Shown: one piece after another, positions 1 to 7,503 of the stretch
Layout of the letters: each line of letters opens with the position of its first letter
Numbering within the stretch: position 1 is the stretch's first letter
Origin: a virus
Virus record (IMG/VR): IMGVR_UViG_3300025117_000652
Coordinates: 1-30,092 of that record
Length of the DNA stretch: 30,092 nt
Reading direction: 5' to 3' (one strand)
Position numbers and translations under genes: made by a program
The notes under the pieces: model-generated
Databases searched by the model: none
What the model was told of the DNA's origin: nothing
The model's input: the letters and a program-made list of their open reading frames with translations, nothing else

Positions 1-28
1 TGACGAAAAGAAGAAGAGGTGATTATAT

Positions 29-217
29 ATGAATGACGATAAAAAGACCTTTTTATTGCAAATGATTACGCAACTGGAAGAAGAATTGCTCAAAATGTCA
101 TCAAGGTTAGAGGATAATGAAGACATTAAAGATGACGATTATGAGAAGTATGACAAAGCAATTGACGGATTAGGTAGGTTGCTACATAACCTAAAAGAAG
201 AAGTATATTATACTTAA
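29..217 (+). CDS. small acidic helical protein, unknown function
   Basis: 62 residues, very rich in Glu, Asp and Lys with heptad-like leucines around residues 9-25, so a short amphipathic helix or coiled coil is likely. An AAGAGGTGA ribosome binding site lies about 7 nt before the ATG. No cysteines, signal peptide or membrane segment. It opens the window's series of tiny plus-strand phage genes and is followed by an AT-rich gap holding a promoter-like element. No family recognised. Confidence 0.65.
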   Translation: MNDDKKTFLLQMITQLEEELLKMSSRLEDNEDIKDDDYEKYDKAIDGLGRLLHNLKEEVYYT

Positions 218-236
218 AATAAATATTCCAATACGC

Positions 237-268
237 TTGACTTTATAAAATAAATAATTTAATATAAA
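237..268 (+). promoter_or_regulatory. putative promoter A
   Basis: TTGACT at 237-242 and TATAAA at 263-268, with a 20-nt spacer that is longer than the sigma-A optimum. The sequence from about 214 onward resembles the better promoters at 2857 and 10307 (shared AAATAAAT and TTTAATATAA blocks), with about 4 nt missing before the -35 and about 4 extra after it. It would drive the small genes from 333 onward. Confidence 0.45.
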
Positions 269-280
269 GATAAGAAATCT

Positions 281-311
281 AAAGAGTGGCTAAACAAAAC
301 GGTCACTCTTT
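281..311 (+). other. leader stem-loop upstream of the small membrane protein gene
   Basis: AAAGAGTG (281-288) pairs perfectly with CACTCTTT (304-311) across a 15-nt loop, followed by TCTT. The 3' arm ends 21 nt before the ATG at 333. The 5' arm and start of the loop closely match the hairpin at 10337. It could be a weak terminator, an attenuator or an mRNA-stabilising 5' hairpin. Confidence 0.55.
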
Positions 312-332
312 TCTTAAAGAGAGGTGAGGATC

Positions 333-464
333 ATGGAATACTTAATCGGTGGGCTAATTGGTTGGTTTTTAGCTGGTGGAATTGGATTTGTTTTAATGGC
401 AATTTTAATTGCAGCAAGTCAAGCAGACGATACTTTATTGGGAGATGATCAATATCATGAGTAA
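333..464 (+). CDS. small membrane protein, DUF3789-like
   Basis: 43 residues. Residues 3-28 form one hydrophobic Gly-rich segment (IGGLIGWFLAGGIGFVLMAI), followed by a short acidic tail. Size and pattern resemble the DUF3789 phage/plasmid family, but that assignment is from memory. GAGAGGTGAGG lies just before the ATG. The stop overlaps the next gene's start (ATGAGTAA), so the pair is probably translationally coupled. It is preceded by promoter A and a leader hairpin. Confidence 0.6.
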   Translation: MEYLIGGLIGWFLAGGIGFVLMAILIAASQADDTLLGDDQYHE

Positions 465-585
465 GATTATTGAATTAAGATTAAAAAAAGAGGCATTACA
501 AAAGAAAATGGATGCAATCGAAGCTGAGTTAGAATTAGTATATCACTTGATGGATGAAGAAATCGAAAAACAATTGGAGGCTTAA
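457..585 (+). CDS. small coiled-coil protein
   Basis: 42 residues, almost all predicted helix (Leu/Ile heptads with Lys and Glu), likely a short coiled coil. It overlaps the upstream membrane-protein gene by 8 nt and ends 3 nt before the next start. No family recognised; the tight packing and lack of other frames support it being real. Confidence 0.5.
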   Translation: MSKIIELRLKKEALQKKMDAIEAELELVYHLMDEEIEKQLEA

Positions 586-588
586 TAT

Positions 589-918
589 ATGGCTAGGACT
601 AAAAGAGAATATCCTGAGATTAAATTAGATGATACATATTTTGTAACCAGCGATTCCTATAATTGGACATTGAAGAAGTTAGTCGATGTAATTGATAAAG
701 AAACCAATGAATCCACTGGAGAAAAACGTGAAAGTATAGTTGGACATTTCGGAGCAAACTTTTCAATGGCACTTAAACGTTATGTAATTGATTCACCAAA
801 TGAATTAGGTAAAGCGACTGTACACGATATTCTTGATAAGTTAAATGAGATTAGTAAGCAGATTGATAAAGTAGTAAAGAAAGAGAATATCGTCTTTTCG
901 GTTAAGGATAATGATTGA
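589..918 (+). CDS. conserved-looking phage protein, unknown function
   Basis: 109 residues, soluble. Residues 14-75 look like a compact alpha/beta domain with several aromatics; residues 80-109 are a basic helix. A GGAGG lies about 8 nt before the ATG, inside the end of the upstream gene. It overlaps the next gene by 8 nt. No motif allows a functional call. Confidence 0.65.
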   Translation: MARTKREYPEIKLDDTYFVTSDSYNWTLKKLVDVIDKETNESTGEKRESIVGHFGANFSMALKRYVIDSPNELGKATVHDILDKLNEISKQIDKVVKKENIVFSVKDND

Positions 919-1117
919 TCAGTATTGTGAAATTTGTAAAGAAGGAATAAACTCAGACAACTATGTTTTAGAAATTGCAGACGATAAACAAAAGATACAG
1001 ATAAATGGTCACAAAGATTGCATAGATGAGTTACATATTAAGGTTAAAGAGGTAAAGGAATTAAAGAAGAAACCAGTACAGAAAGTATTAAAGGAAATTG
1101 GTTTTAGTGTTGATTAG
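911..1117 (+). CDS. small putative zinc-binding protein
   Basis: 68 residues. CEIC at residues 6-9 plus HKDC at residues 34-37 form a C-x2-C...H-x2-C pattern typical of a small zinc finger. The rest is Lys/Glu-rich helix. It overlaps the preceding gene. Possible roles include nucleic-acid or host-protein binding, but no family is recognised. Confidence 0.55.
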   Translation: MIDQYCEICKEGINSDNYVLEIADDKQKIQINGHKDCIDELHIKVKEVKELKKKPVQKVLKEIGFSVD

Positions 1118-1151
1118 ACCAATATTGTGAAACAAGGAAGTGGTATGTTAA

Positions 1152-1295
1152 TTGAAAATCTTAAAGTGGTTTAAAAGGAAAAAACAAGAAGATGTTTATG
1201 CAAAAATGGGCAGTTTAGGTGTTTCTCCGTCCTACATGCTGATGTATCAAGATTCCATTAGAAAAATTAAAGAATACGAACAACAAAATAGTTAA
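1152..1295 (+). CDS. small basic protein, unknown function
   Basis: 47 residues starting at TTG 1152, with AGGAAGTGG ending 8 nt upstream. The ATG at 1145 is in another frame and gives only 9 residues. The N-terminus is basic (KILKWFKRKK), followed by a helical segment. No family recognised. Confidence 0.45.
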   Translation: MKILKWFKRKKQEDVYAKMGSLGVSPSYMLMYQDSIRKIKEYEQQNS

Positions 1296-1329
1296 TGCAC
1301 AATCCAATGAAGGAAAAGAGGTGGGAAAA

Positions 1330-1422
1330 ATGAAAAGAAAACTAATCCATTCTATCCTTTCTTTCTTTACTAATGCTGAACTTTCAGAGCAATTAGAAAT
1401 GAGAAAGAACCTAAAGAAGTAA
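1330..1422 (+). CDS. very small basic peptide
   Basis: 30 residues, basic at both ends, probably one amphipathic helix. AGAGGTGGG lies 5-10 nt before the ATG. Short length limits confidence, but the spacing between neighbouring tiny genes is regular. Confidence 0.35.
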   Translation: MKRKLIHSILSFFTNAELSEQLEMRKNLKK

Positions 1423-1463
1423 TGAACATTTCGAAGATATAGTCTAACAAGGAGTTGATGACA

Positions 1464-1622
1464 ATGCTAAACAGTAACTTAGTTAGAATAGTATTAATTT
1501 GCAACTGGTCAATGTACCTACTATCTACAATTACATATGGTATTGTCGGAGAATATCCTGTTATGACTACAAGTGGAATTAAGAGTTTAATTATTGCTTG
1601 GATCATTGAAAAAGTAAATTAA
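1464..1622 (+). CDS. small membrane protein
   Basis: 52 residues. Two hydrophobic stretches, at about residues 6-28 and 37-49, suggest two membrane segments or one hairpin. AAGGAG lies 9 nt before the ATG at 1464; the in-frame ATG at 1458 is too close to it. The ORF on the opposite strand here is a shadow. Unknown function. Confidence 0.5.
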   Translation: MLNSNLVRIVLICNWSMYLLSTITYGIVGEYPVMTTSGIKSLIIAWIIEKVN

Positions 1623-1636
1623 AAGGAGAGTTGTTA

Positions 1637-2503
1637 ATGAAGAAGTATATGGATGTTATCAGGCATGGAAAAAGTAGCACACATTTGATTCTTGAAGGTA
1701 ATCCTAGAATTGTCATTCAAGAAAAGTTAGATGGTGCTAATGCAAGTTTCAAAGTTGAAAATGGAGAACTAAAATTCTTCAGTCGTAATACTGAACTTGA
1801 TGAAAGTAACACTCTTAGAGGTTTTACAGTATGGGGTAAGAAACACTTAGAGCCTCTTTGCATTGAAGATGGATATATTTTCTTTGGCGAATGGCTCGTA
1901 AGACATAAACTTAATTATGGTGAAAACGAAAATCAGTTTTATTTGTTTGATGTGTATGATGAGAAGAATCAAAAGTACCTGCCTTTTGAAGAAGTGAAAA
2001 TTGCAGCTAAGAATCTATTCTTAAATTTAATCCCTGTTTTCTACGAAGGTGAGTTTCAATCACTTGAACACATTCAATCATTCATCGGGAAATCAATGTT
2101 AGGTGAAATAGGCGAAGGTGTGGTAGTTAAGAATGTCTCTTACACCGACAAACACGGAAACCAACAATTTACTAAATTTGTATCTGATCAATTTGCAGAA
2201 ATGGCTAAAGTTAAGCAGCATAAGGTAAATACTCAAAAGGATGACTTACAAGAGTTTGTAAACGCAACTGTAAACAAAGCAAGGGTATCAAAAATCGTAC
2301 ATAAATTAGTCGATGAAGGGTTGCTAAATGAAGATTATGCAATTGAGGATATGGGAGCGATTCTTAAGAATACTGGCACACGAGTATTTGATGATGTAGT
2401 TAAGGAAGAGTTAGATGAATTGTTTAAACTGATCAAAGGAAAGATTGGCAGGAAACTTCCAACGATTGTTAAAGAGGTATTAGCTGATGAGGGAAGAATT
2501 TAA
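1637..2503 (+). CDS. RNA ligase, Rnl2-like nucleotidyltransferase
   Basis: 288 residues. The nucleotidyltransferase motifs are present in order: motif I EKLDGAN with the likely AMP-accepting Lys30; SRN with Arg50; motif III-like FFGEW with Glu85; motif IV EGVVVKN with Glu160 and Lys165; motif V TKF with Lys180. A helical C-terminal domain of about 100 residues follows, as in the Rnl2 group. Such enzymes use ATP to seal nicked RNA, often repairing host anticodon-nuclease damage during infection. The start is ATG 1637, because AAAGGAGAG is well spaced from it; TTG 1631 is too close. No polynucleotide kinase is seen nearby. A DNA ligase of the same superfamily is less likely. Confidence 0.85.
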   Translation: MKKYMDVIRHGKSSTHLILEGNPRIVIQEKLDGANASFKVENGELKFFSRNTELDESNTLRGFTVWGKKHLEPLCIEDGYIFFGEWLVRHKLNYGENENQFYLFDVYDEKNQKYLPFEEVKIAAKNLFLNLIPVFYEGEFQSLEHIQSFIGKSMLGEIGEGVVVKNVSYTDKHGNQQFTKFVSDQFAEMAKVKQHKVNTQKDDLQEFVNATVNKARVSKIVHKLVDEGLLNEDYAIEDMGAILKNTGTRVFDDVVKEELDELFKLIKGKIGRKLPTIVKEVLADEGRI

Positions 2504-2509
2504 TAAAAA

Positions 2510-2573
2510 GTTTGTGAAAAATATAGTTTGAGAATGTTGTTATATCAACGTTTTTAAATACAGATTCACAAAC
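2510..2573 (+). terminator. terminator-like hairpin nested in a long inverted repeat
   Basis: An outer perfect 9-bp inverted repeat, GTTTGTGAA (2510-2518) and TTCACAAAC (2565-2573), encloses a 7-bp hairpin, AATGTTG (2533-2539) and CAACGTT (2546-2552) with one G-U pair. The inner stem is followed by TTTTT. It sits just after the RNA ligase and before a TTTTATCG element, so it probably ends the upstream transcript. GC content is low, so efficiency may be modest. Confidence 0.5.
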
Positions 2574-2580
2574 AAATTAC

Positions 2581-2608
2581 AATGAAATTTGAATTTTATC
2601 GTAATTTT
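2581..2608 (+). promoter_or_regulatory. TTTTATCG element, copy 1
   Basis: AATGAAA (2581-2587), 6 nt, then TTTTATCG (2594-2601) and TAATTTT. It lies between a terminator-like hairpin and the AAAGGGGGTG ribosome binding site of the next gene; the core ends 24 nt before the ATG at 2626. It is one of six intergenic copies in the window. Confidence 0.6.
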
Positions 2609-2625
2609 AAAGGGGGTGTAAAGAA

Positions 2626-2832
2626 ATGAATGATTTTAATTTTGTATTAAGTCCTGCTTTGCAAGAAATTGATCCATTGGGAGAGAATTATTTATATAAA
2701 GCGACTCAACATCCAAGCGCAGATGATTTACTTGTTGTTCACTTTGAAGAAGACGGTAATTGGGCAACAGCTAATTATACAAAAGAAGAAGTATCTTTAA
2801 AGATAAACGCTGGACACTGGATAAAGAAATAA
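2626..2832 (+). CDS. small protein, unknown function
   Basis: 68 residues, acidic, with repeated Trp and Tyr; beta-rich in appearance. It has a strong AAAGGGGGTG ribosome binding site about 8 nt upstream. It stands alone between a TTTTATCG element and promoter B, so it may be a separately controlled single-gene unit. No family recognised. Confidence 0.6.
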   Translation: MNDFNFVLSPALQEIDPLGENYLYKATQHPSADDLLVVHFEEDGNWATANYTKEEVSLKINAGHWIKK

Positions 2833-2856
2833 AAATAAATATTTTAATAAAACTAC

Positions 2857-2885
2857 TTGTTTAATTAGAAATAATTTAATATAAT
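2857..2885 (+). promoter_or_regulatory. promoter B, sigma-A type
   Basis: TTGTTT (2857-2862), 17 nt, TATAAT (2880-2885). From 2831 it aligns without gaps to promoter C (from 10281), with about 11 differences over 55 positions. It should drive the genes at 2985 and 3233 and possibly nrdJ. The 99 nt between promoter and gene contain a ribosome-site-plus-ATG-TAG minimal reading frame at 2901-2921. Confidence 0.65.
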
Positions 2886-2984
2886 AAAGACATACCTTTT
2901 AAGGGAGTGAGAACAATGTAGTCCTCAGAGTAACACCCTCATAGAAAACAATTAAACTATAAAACAAGGAGATTAGGAAAATAT

Positions 2985-3209
2985 ATGGCATACAAGAAAA
3001 AGAATGACGCAATGACGCAGACGGTGTTTTCAAACACAGCAGAGGTAAAATTCAATCCAGTAAAGAAGTATTACGGAATTGTTCTAGTAGATGGAAAAGA
3101 GAAACTTTATCTACATGAGGGCAAATTTAGATCAGAAGCGGTAGCTGTTCTCGATGAAGAAGCGAGGCTTGATGGTGGAAAGTTGTTGTCTGTTGGAGTC
3201 ATTAGATAA
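2985..3209 (+). CDS. small basic protein, unknown function
   Basis: 74 residues, basic N-terminus (AYKKKND), then a probable small beta-barrel-like segment at residues 20-45. ACAAGGAGATTAGG lies upstream of the ATG. It is the first gene after promoter B and is followed 23 nt later by another unknown gene and then nrdJ. No family recognised. Confidence 0.6.
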   Translation: MAYKKKNDAMTQTVFSNTAEVKFNPVKKYYGIVLVDGKEKLYLHEGKFRSEAVAVLDEEARLDGGKLLSVGVIR

Positions 3210-3232
3210 ACAAATAAATAGGGGATGAGAGA

Positions 3233-3559
3233 ATGCAATATGCTCACAGGGGATTTGTTGTTTCAATGAATCGAGCAGAGGAAGACGGAACACTGTTGAC
3301 GTTCAATGGAGAGATTCCAGTTAAAAAGGGGAGTATCATACTTACTGATTTAGAAGGTAATTCAACTACAATATCTGACACTCGATTCAGCCAACTCTAT
3401 GTTCCTGTAGAGCGAGTGAAGGAGAAAAAGCCTAAGAAACAATTGAGTCCCTTTGAAGAAATGTACGCTAGGCAGATTGCCGAATTTACTGGAACATTAA
3501 AGCAAGATGAATCTGATTTACATATTAAAGATGAATTGGTAAGCGATAAAGCATTTTAA
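3233..3559 (+). CDS. unknown protein upstream of nrdJ
   Basis: 108 residues. Residues 1-62 look like beta strands; residues 65-108 are a charged Lys/Glu-rich tail. GGGGATGAGAG precedes the ATG. It lies between promoter B and the reductase and may be co-transcribed with it. No motif supports a specific role. Confidence 0.6.
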   Translation: MQYAHRGFVVSMNRAEEDGTLLTFNGEIPVKKGSIILTDLEGNSTTISDTRFSQLYVPVERVKEKKPKKQLSPFEEMYARQIAEFTGTLKQDESDLHIKDELVSDKAF

Positions 3560-3611
3560 TATAAGATTTAACATAAATATTTAAATATAGACATAGGAGT
3601 GTTGTGGAAGA

Positions 3612-6464
3612 ATGGCGATTAAAGTTAAACGTTTATATACTACTGAAGGAGTATCTCCTTTCGATCAGTTTGAGTTTGAACTGAGAACATCAGAAATTAA
3701 AAATCCAAATGGAACTTACGTTTTTAAATTAGATAATGTAGAAGTGCCTAAGCACTGGTCACAAGTAGCTACTGATATTATTGCAAGCAAATACTTTAAA
3801 CGTGCTGGACTCCCTGTAATCGAAAGAGAAACGAGTGCTAAACAAGTAATGCACCGATTGGCTCTTACGTGGTCAAATTGGGGAGAGAAGATGGGTTACT
3901 TTACTACGAAGAAGGATAAGCAAGCGTTCTATGATGAAGTGCTATATATGCTTCTTGAACAAATCGCTGCTCCAAACTCACCTCAATTCTTTAACACTGG
4001 ATTGTTTGACGCTTATGGCATCAAAGGAGAAAAACGTGGAATGTGGAGAGTTCATCCTAAAACTGGCGAAGTGTATGAAACTGATAATGAGTACGTTAAT
4101 CCTACTCCTCATGCATGTTTCATTCTTAAAGAAGAAGACGATTTACTTTCTATGATGGAAGGAATTAAAACTGAGACTATCCTATTCAGAGCAGGTTCTG
4201 GAGTAGGAAGCAATTTTGGATCATGGAGAGCAACGAATGAAAAGATTAGTGGTGGAGGTAAATCATCTGGTCTAATTTCATTCCTAAAAGTTCGTGATGC
4301 TAATGCTGGTTCAATTAAATCAGGTGGTGTTTCACGTAGAGCAGCTAAAATGGTAACTCTTGATGATCGTCACCCTGATATTGAAGAGTTTATTGAATGG
4401 AAATCAAAAGAAGAAGATAAAGTTAGAGCATTAGGTAAGATGGGATATGATACTGACTTTAATGGCGAAGCATACGCAACTGTTAGTGGTCAGAATAGTA
4501 ATAACTCTGTCCGTGCTACTGATGACTTTATGAAAGCAGTAATTAATGACGAAGAATGGGAACTACAAGGTAGAGTTGATTCATCAGTAAATCGTAAAGT
4601 CAAGGCTAGAGACTTATGGAAGAAAATCAATCATGCAGGTTGGAAATGTGCCGATCCAGCATTACAATATCATACTACTTTGAATGATTGGAACACATGT
4701 GCAAATGATGGAGAAATTCGCTCAAGCAATCCTTGCTCGGAATATCATTTCCTAGATGACACAGCTTGTAACCTTGCTTCAATCAATCTACTTAAATTCC
4801 TAAATACTGATAATTGGACATTTGATGTTCAAGGATATTTACATGCTATTCGCTTATGGCAGACTGTACTTGATATTTCAGTTACAATGGCACAGTTACC
4901 AAGTAAGAATATTGCAATTGGTACATATAAATATCGTACAACTGGTCTTGGTTACGGAAACCTTGGACAATTACTAATGACACTTGGATTACCTTATGAT
5001 TCAGATGAGGGTAGAGCATTGGCAGGAGTATTAACTTCAATCCTTACTGGTCAGGCTTATAAAACAAGTTCTGAACTTGCTGAAGTATTTGGCGGATTCC
5101 CTCGATTTAAGGAAAATGAATCTTCAATGAGAAGAGTATTGAACAATCACCGAGTAGCAACTTATGGTGAATATGCTTCTCAACATGGACTTGAATACGA
5201 TAATCTGTCAATCATCCCAATGGGAGTTAATCATACACTGATCAAAGAGTTAGGTTTTGAGGGACTGTCTGGTACTGCATTGAGTCTATGGGATGATGTA
5301 GTAAAAGCCAAGAAATTCAACTCTGCATTCGTCACTTGTATTGCTCCCACTGGAACTATCGGACTACTGATGGATTTTGATACAACTTCTCTTGAGCCTT
5401 CATTCAGTCTAATTGTGTATAAGAAATTAGCTGGCGGAGGATACATGGTAATTCCTAATAAGGGAATTGGCTTGGCTTTGAAGCGTTTAGGATATACAGA
5501 AGAACAGATTGAAGAGATTCTTGAGTTTGTGAAGAATAACTCTAATATTGAAAATGCCCCACATATTAAACTTGACCACTTGCCAATTTTTGATACAGCT
5601 AATAAAAACTCAGGTGGAGAACGATTTATCAGACCAATGGGTCACGTTGAAATGTTGGCTGCTTCTGCTGCATTCCTAAGTGGATCATCTAGTAAAACTG
5701 TAAATCTACCAAATAACGCAACTGTTGAGGATTTTGAAGAAGTGCATATGAAATCATGGGAAATGGGAGTACGCTGTGTAGCCTTATACCGTGACGGAAG
5801 TAAAGCGTCTCAACCAATGAACACTAGCATGAACTCTGAGAGTGAAGATACTGTCCACTTTGAAGATATGTCATATGATGAATTGGTTAAAAAGGCTAAT
5901 GAATTACATAAGAAATCTCAAACACCTACAAGGGTTTCTCCACCAGCAATTCGTCAAGCAGTGGTACACGAAACTAAGGTTGGAGATATGACTATCCTTG
6001 TTAAAGTAGGATTCTATGATAATGGTAAAATTGCAGAAGTTTACGCAGATACTAATGATAGTCAATTAATCAAAGGATTGCTAAACACTCTTACAATTTT
6101 AGCGTCTCATATGATCCAACGAAATGTTCCGATTGAAGATGTAGCATCAATGCTAAGGAAAGAGAAGTTTGAGCCGAGTGGATTTGTGATGAAGCATCCT
6201 AATATCAAGCGAGTAGATAGTTTAGGAGACTTAATTGCAAAAGTACTTGAATTAGAAAATGGAAACTTTGAAAATCTACAAGTTAAACCAGAAGTAAAAG
6301 TAGCTGTCACTCAAGAGTTTAAAGAGGAAGACATTGCTGATGCTAAGAAAAACGGTAAAGTTGTTTACGGTGAAAAGTGTGGTACTTGCGGTAGCGAAAA
6401 ACTAAGACAAAACGGAACATGTAAGATTTGCTTAGATTGTGGTTCAACTACAGGATGCTCTTGA
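3612..6464 (+). CDS. nrdJ: adenosylcobalamin-dependent (class II) ribonucleotide reductase
   Basis: 950 residues. It reduces ribonucleotides to deoxyribonucleotides using a B12-generated thiyl radical. Visible class II features are NPCSE at 373-377 (radical Cys375 with Asn373 and Glu377), a probable redox pair Cys169/Cys386 (Cys386 is 11 residues after the radical Cys, as in the Thermotoga enzyme), and the CIAPTGTIG loop at about 576-584. A C-terminal extension holds a TSCPD-like region and ends in a Cys cluster (CGTCG...CKICLDCG...C) that likely relays electrons. No intein or intron interrupts the reading frame. The thioredoxin-like gene next door is a natural electron donor. Being oxygen-indifferent, it makes dNTP supply independent of the host's class I or III enzymes. 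It needs host cobalamin. Confidence 0.95.
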   Translation: MAIKVKRLYTTEGVSPFDQFEFELRTSEIKNPNGTYVFKLDNVEVPKHWSQVATDIIASKYFKRAGLPVIERETSAKQVMHRLALTWSNWGEKMGYFTTKKDKQAFYDEVLYMLLEQIAAPNSPQFFNTGLFDAYGIKGEKRGMWRVHPKTGEVYETDNEYVNPTPHACFILKEEDDLLSMMEGIKTETILFRAGSGVGSNFGSWRATNEKISGGGKSSGLISFLKVRDANAGSIKSGGVSRRAAKMVTLDDRHPDIEEFIEWKSKEEDKVRALGKMGYDTDFNGEAYATVSGQNSNNSVRATDDFMKAVINDEEWELQGRVDSSVNRKVKARDLWKKINHAGWKCADPALQYHTTLNDWNTCANDGEIRSSNPCSEYHFLDDTACNLASINLLKFLNTDNWTFDVQGYLHAIRLWQTVLDISVTMAQLPSKNIAIGTYKYRTTGLGYGNLGQLLMTLGLPYDSDEGRALAGVLTSILTGQAYKTSSELAEVFGGFPRFKENESSMRRVLNNHRVATYGEYASQHGLEYDNLSIIPMGVNHTLIKELGFEGLSGTALSLWDDVVKAKKFNSAFVTCIAPTGTIGLLMDFDTTSLEPSFSLIVYKKLAGGGYMVIPNKGIGLALKRLGYTEEQIEEILEFVKNNSNIENAPHIKLDHLPIFDTANKNSGGERFIRPMGHVEMLAASAAFLSGSSSKTVNLPNNATVEDFEEVHMKSWEMGVRCVALYRDGSKASQPMNTSMNSESEDTVHFEDMSYDELVKKANELHKKSQTPTRVSPPAIRQAVVHETKVGDMTILVKVGFYDNGKIAEVYADTNDSQLIKGLLNTLTILASHMIQRNVPIEDVASMLRKEKFEPSGFVMKHPNIKRVDSLGDLIAKVLELENGNFENLQVKPEVKVAVTQEFKEEDIADAKKNGKVVYGEKCGTCGSEKLRQNGTCKICLDCGSTTGCS

Positions 6465-6499
6465 TTTTAAATAAACTAATATTAGAAAGTAGGCATTCA

Positions 6500-6742
6500 A
6501 TGAGTAAGCAATTATTGAAATTCAGTCGTCCTTCATGTGTTCCATGCGAAATGGTTAGTAATTTTCTCAGTGATAAAAATATCGAGTATACAGAAGTCAA
6601 TGTTTACGAAGATACTGAAACAGCAAACAAATATAATATCCAAAGTGTTCCAGTTCTAGTCTTACTAAATAATGGTGAAATTGAAGAAATAGTGTTTGGA
6701 TATAAACCAGACGAAATAGAGCGTTTGTTGCACCAGCTTTAA
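6500..6742 (+). CDS. thioredoxin/glutaredoxin-like protein
   Basis: 80 residues from ATG 6500. The longer frame from 6428 runs into nrdJ and adds an unlike N-terminus; AAAGTAGG is correctly placed for 6500. The redox motif is SCVPC (Cys13 and Cys16), and a cis-proline loop SVPV lies at about 51-54. Minimal thioredoxin folds of this length commonly serve phage ribonucleotide reductases, so it probably reduces NrdJ. A hairpin follows the stop. Confidence 0.9.
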   Translation: MSKQLLKFSRPSCVPCEMVSNFLSDKNIEYTEVNVYEDTETANKYNIQSVPVLVLLNNGEIEEIVFGYKPDEIERLLHQL

Positions 6743-6747
6743 TCCTA

Positions 6748-6780
6748 TAAAGGGGAGATTATCATTCGGACTCCCCTTTA
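6748..6780 (+). other. intercistronic stem-loop before the HNH-AP2 gene
   Basis: TAAAGGGGA (6748-6756) pairs perfectly with TCCCCTTTA (6772-6780) over a 15-nt loop. The following sequence is AT-rich but lacks a long U run. The 3' arm ends 24 nt before the next ATG. It could be a partial terminator ending the nrdJ-thioredoxin transcript or a leader hairpin for the homing gene. Confidence 0.55.
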
Positions 6781-6804
6781 ATTTAAATAAACAAAGGAGA
6801 TTAG

Positions 6805-7500
6805 ATGAAAGAAATAAAACTATCCAATGGTAACATAGCCTTAATAGATGACGATGACTTTGAAATGGTGAGTAAATGGAAATGGCAAGAAAACCAAAGA
6901 GGATACGCAAAAGGAAAGGTTAGAATAAATGATGATTGGAAAACAGTGTCTATGCACCGTTTCATTATGAAACCACCATCTGATAAAGTTGTTGATCATA
7001 TTAACCATAATAAATTGGACAATAGGAAGTCTAATTTAAGAATTTGCACTCCTCAACAAAATTCAGCGAATGTGCCGAAGTTGTCAAAAACGAAAAATTA
7101 TAAGGGAGTAAGATATAAAAATGGCGGATACGAAGCAAGTTTAGTCGTAAAAGGTGAGTATAAATATATTGGTTCTTATTCATCAGAAATAGCTGCCGCA
7201 AATGCATATAATTATTATGCTAAACAGTATAACGGTGAATTTGCATATTTAAATAATCTACATGTAAACATGGGAAAAGATGAATTTGAACAATATAGAC
7301 TTGAAAAAAAGATAACATCAAAGTTTAAAGGTGTAGGTTTTAATAAACAGAAGCAAAAATGGTTAGTTAGGTTACAGTACAATCGAAAATCAAAATTTAT
7401 TGGTTGGTTTGATAGTGAGATTGAAGGTGCTTTGGCATATGATCAATACATAATTGAAAACAACTTGAACAAACAATTAAACTTTGCGAAGGGTGAATGA
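6805..7500 (+). CDS. HNH endonuclease with two AP2 domains (homing type)
   Basis: 231 residues. An HNH_3-type nuclease core spans about 45-80 (His51, then VDHINHNKLDNRKSNLR with the catalytic Asp64-His65 and Asn72). Two AP2 DNA-binding domains follow at about 99-150 (YKGVRY...YIGSY...AANAY) and 173-216 (FKGVGF...FIGWF...ALAYD). This is the standard architecture of free-standing phage homing endonucleases. It sits inside the dNTP operon between thioredoxin and Nudix genes, with no intron sequence around it, so it is probably a selfish insertion targeting a neighbouring locus of a phage lacking it. Confidence 0.9.
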   Translation: MKEIKLSNGNIALIDDDDFEMVSKWKWQENQRGYAKGKVRINDDWKTVSMHRFIMKPPSDKVVDHINHNKLDNRKSNLRICTPQQNSANVPKLSKTKNYKGVRYKNGGYEASLVVKGEYKYIGSYSSEIAAANAYNYYAKQYNGEFAYLNNLHVNMGKDEFEQYRLEKKITSKFKGVGFNKQKQKWLVRLQYNRKSKFIGWFDSEIEGALAYDQYIIENNLNKQLNFAKGE

Positions 7501-7503
7501 ATA

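Noticed and set aside
1370-1606. Minus-strand 78-residue hydrophobic frame
   Set aside because: It lies opposite two plus-strand small genes with proper ribosome sites and has no ribosome site of its own.
3612-6464. Possible intein or intron in the ribonucleotide reductase
   Set aside because: Phage reductases are common hosts of such elements, but the frame is continuous and all expected motifs follow at normal spacing without a splicing-domain insert.
6428-6499. N-terminal extension of the thioredoxin-like protein into nrdJ
   Set aside because: The added residues do not fit the thioredoxin fold and overlap the reductase; ATG 6500 has its own ribosome site.
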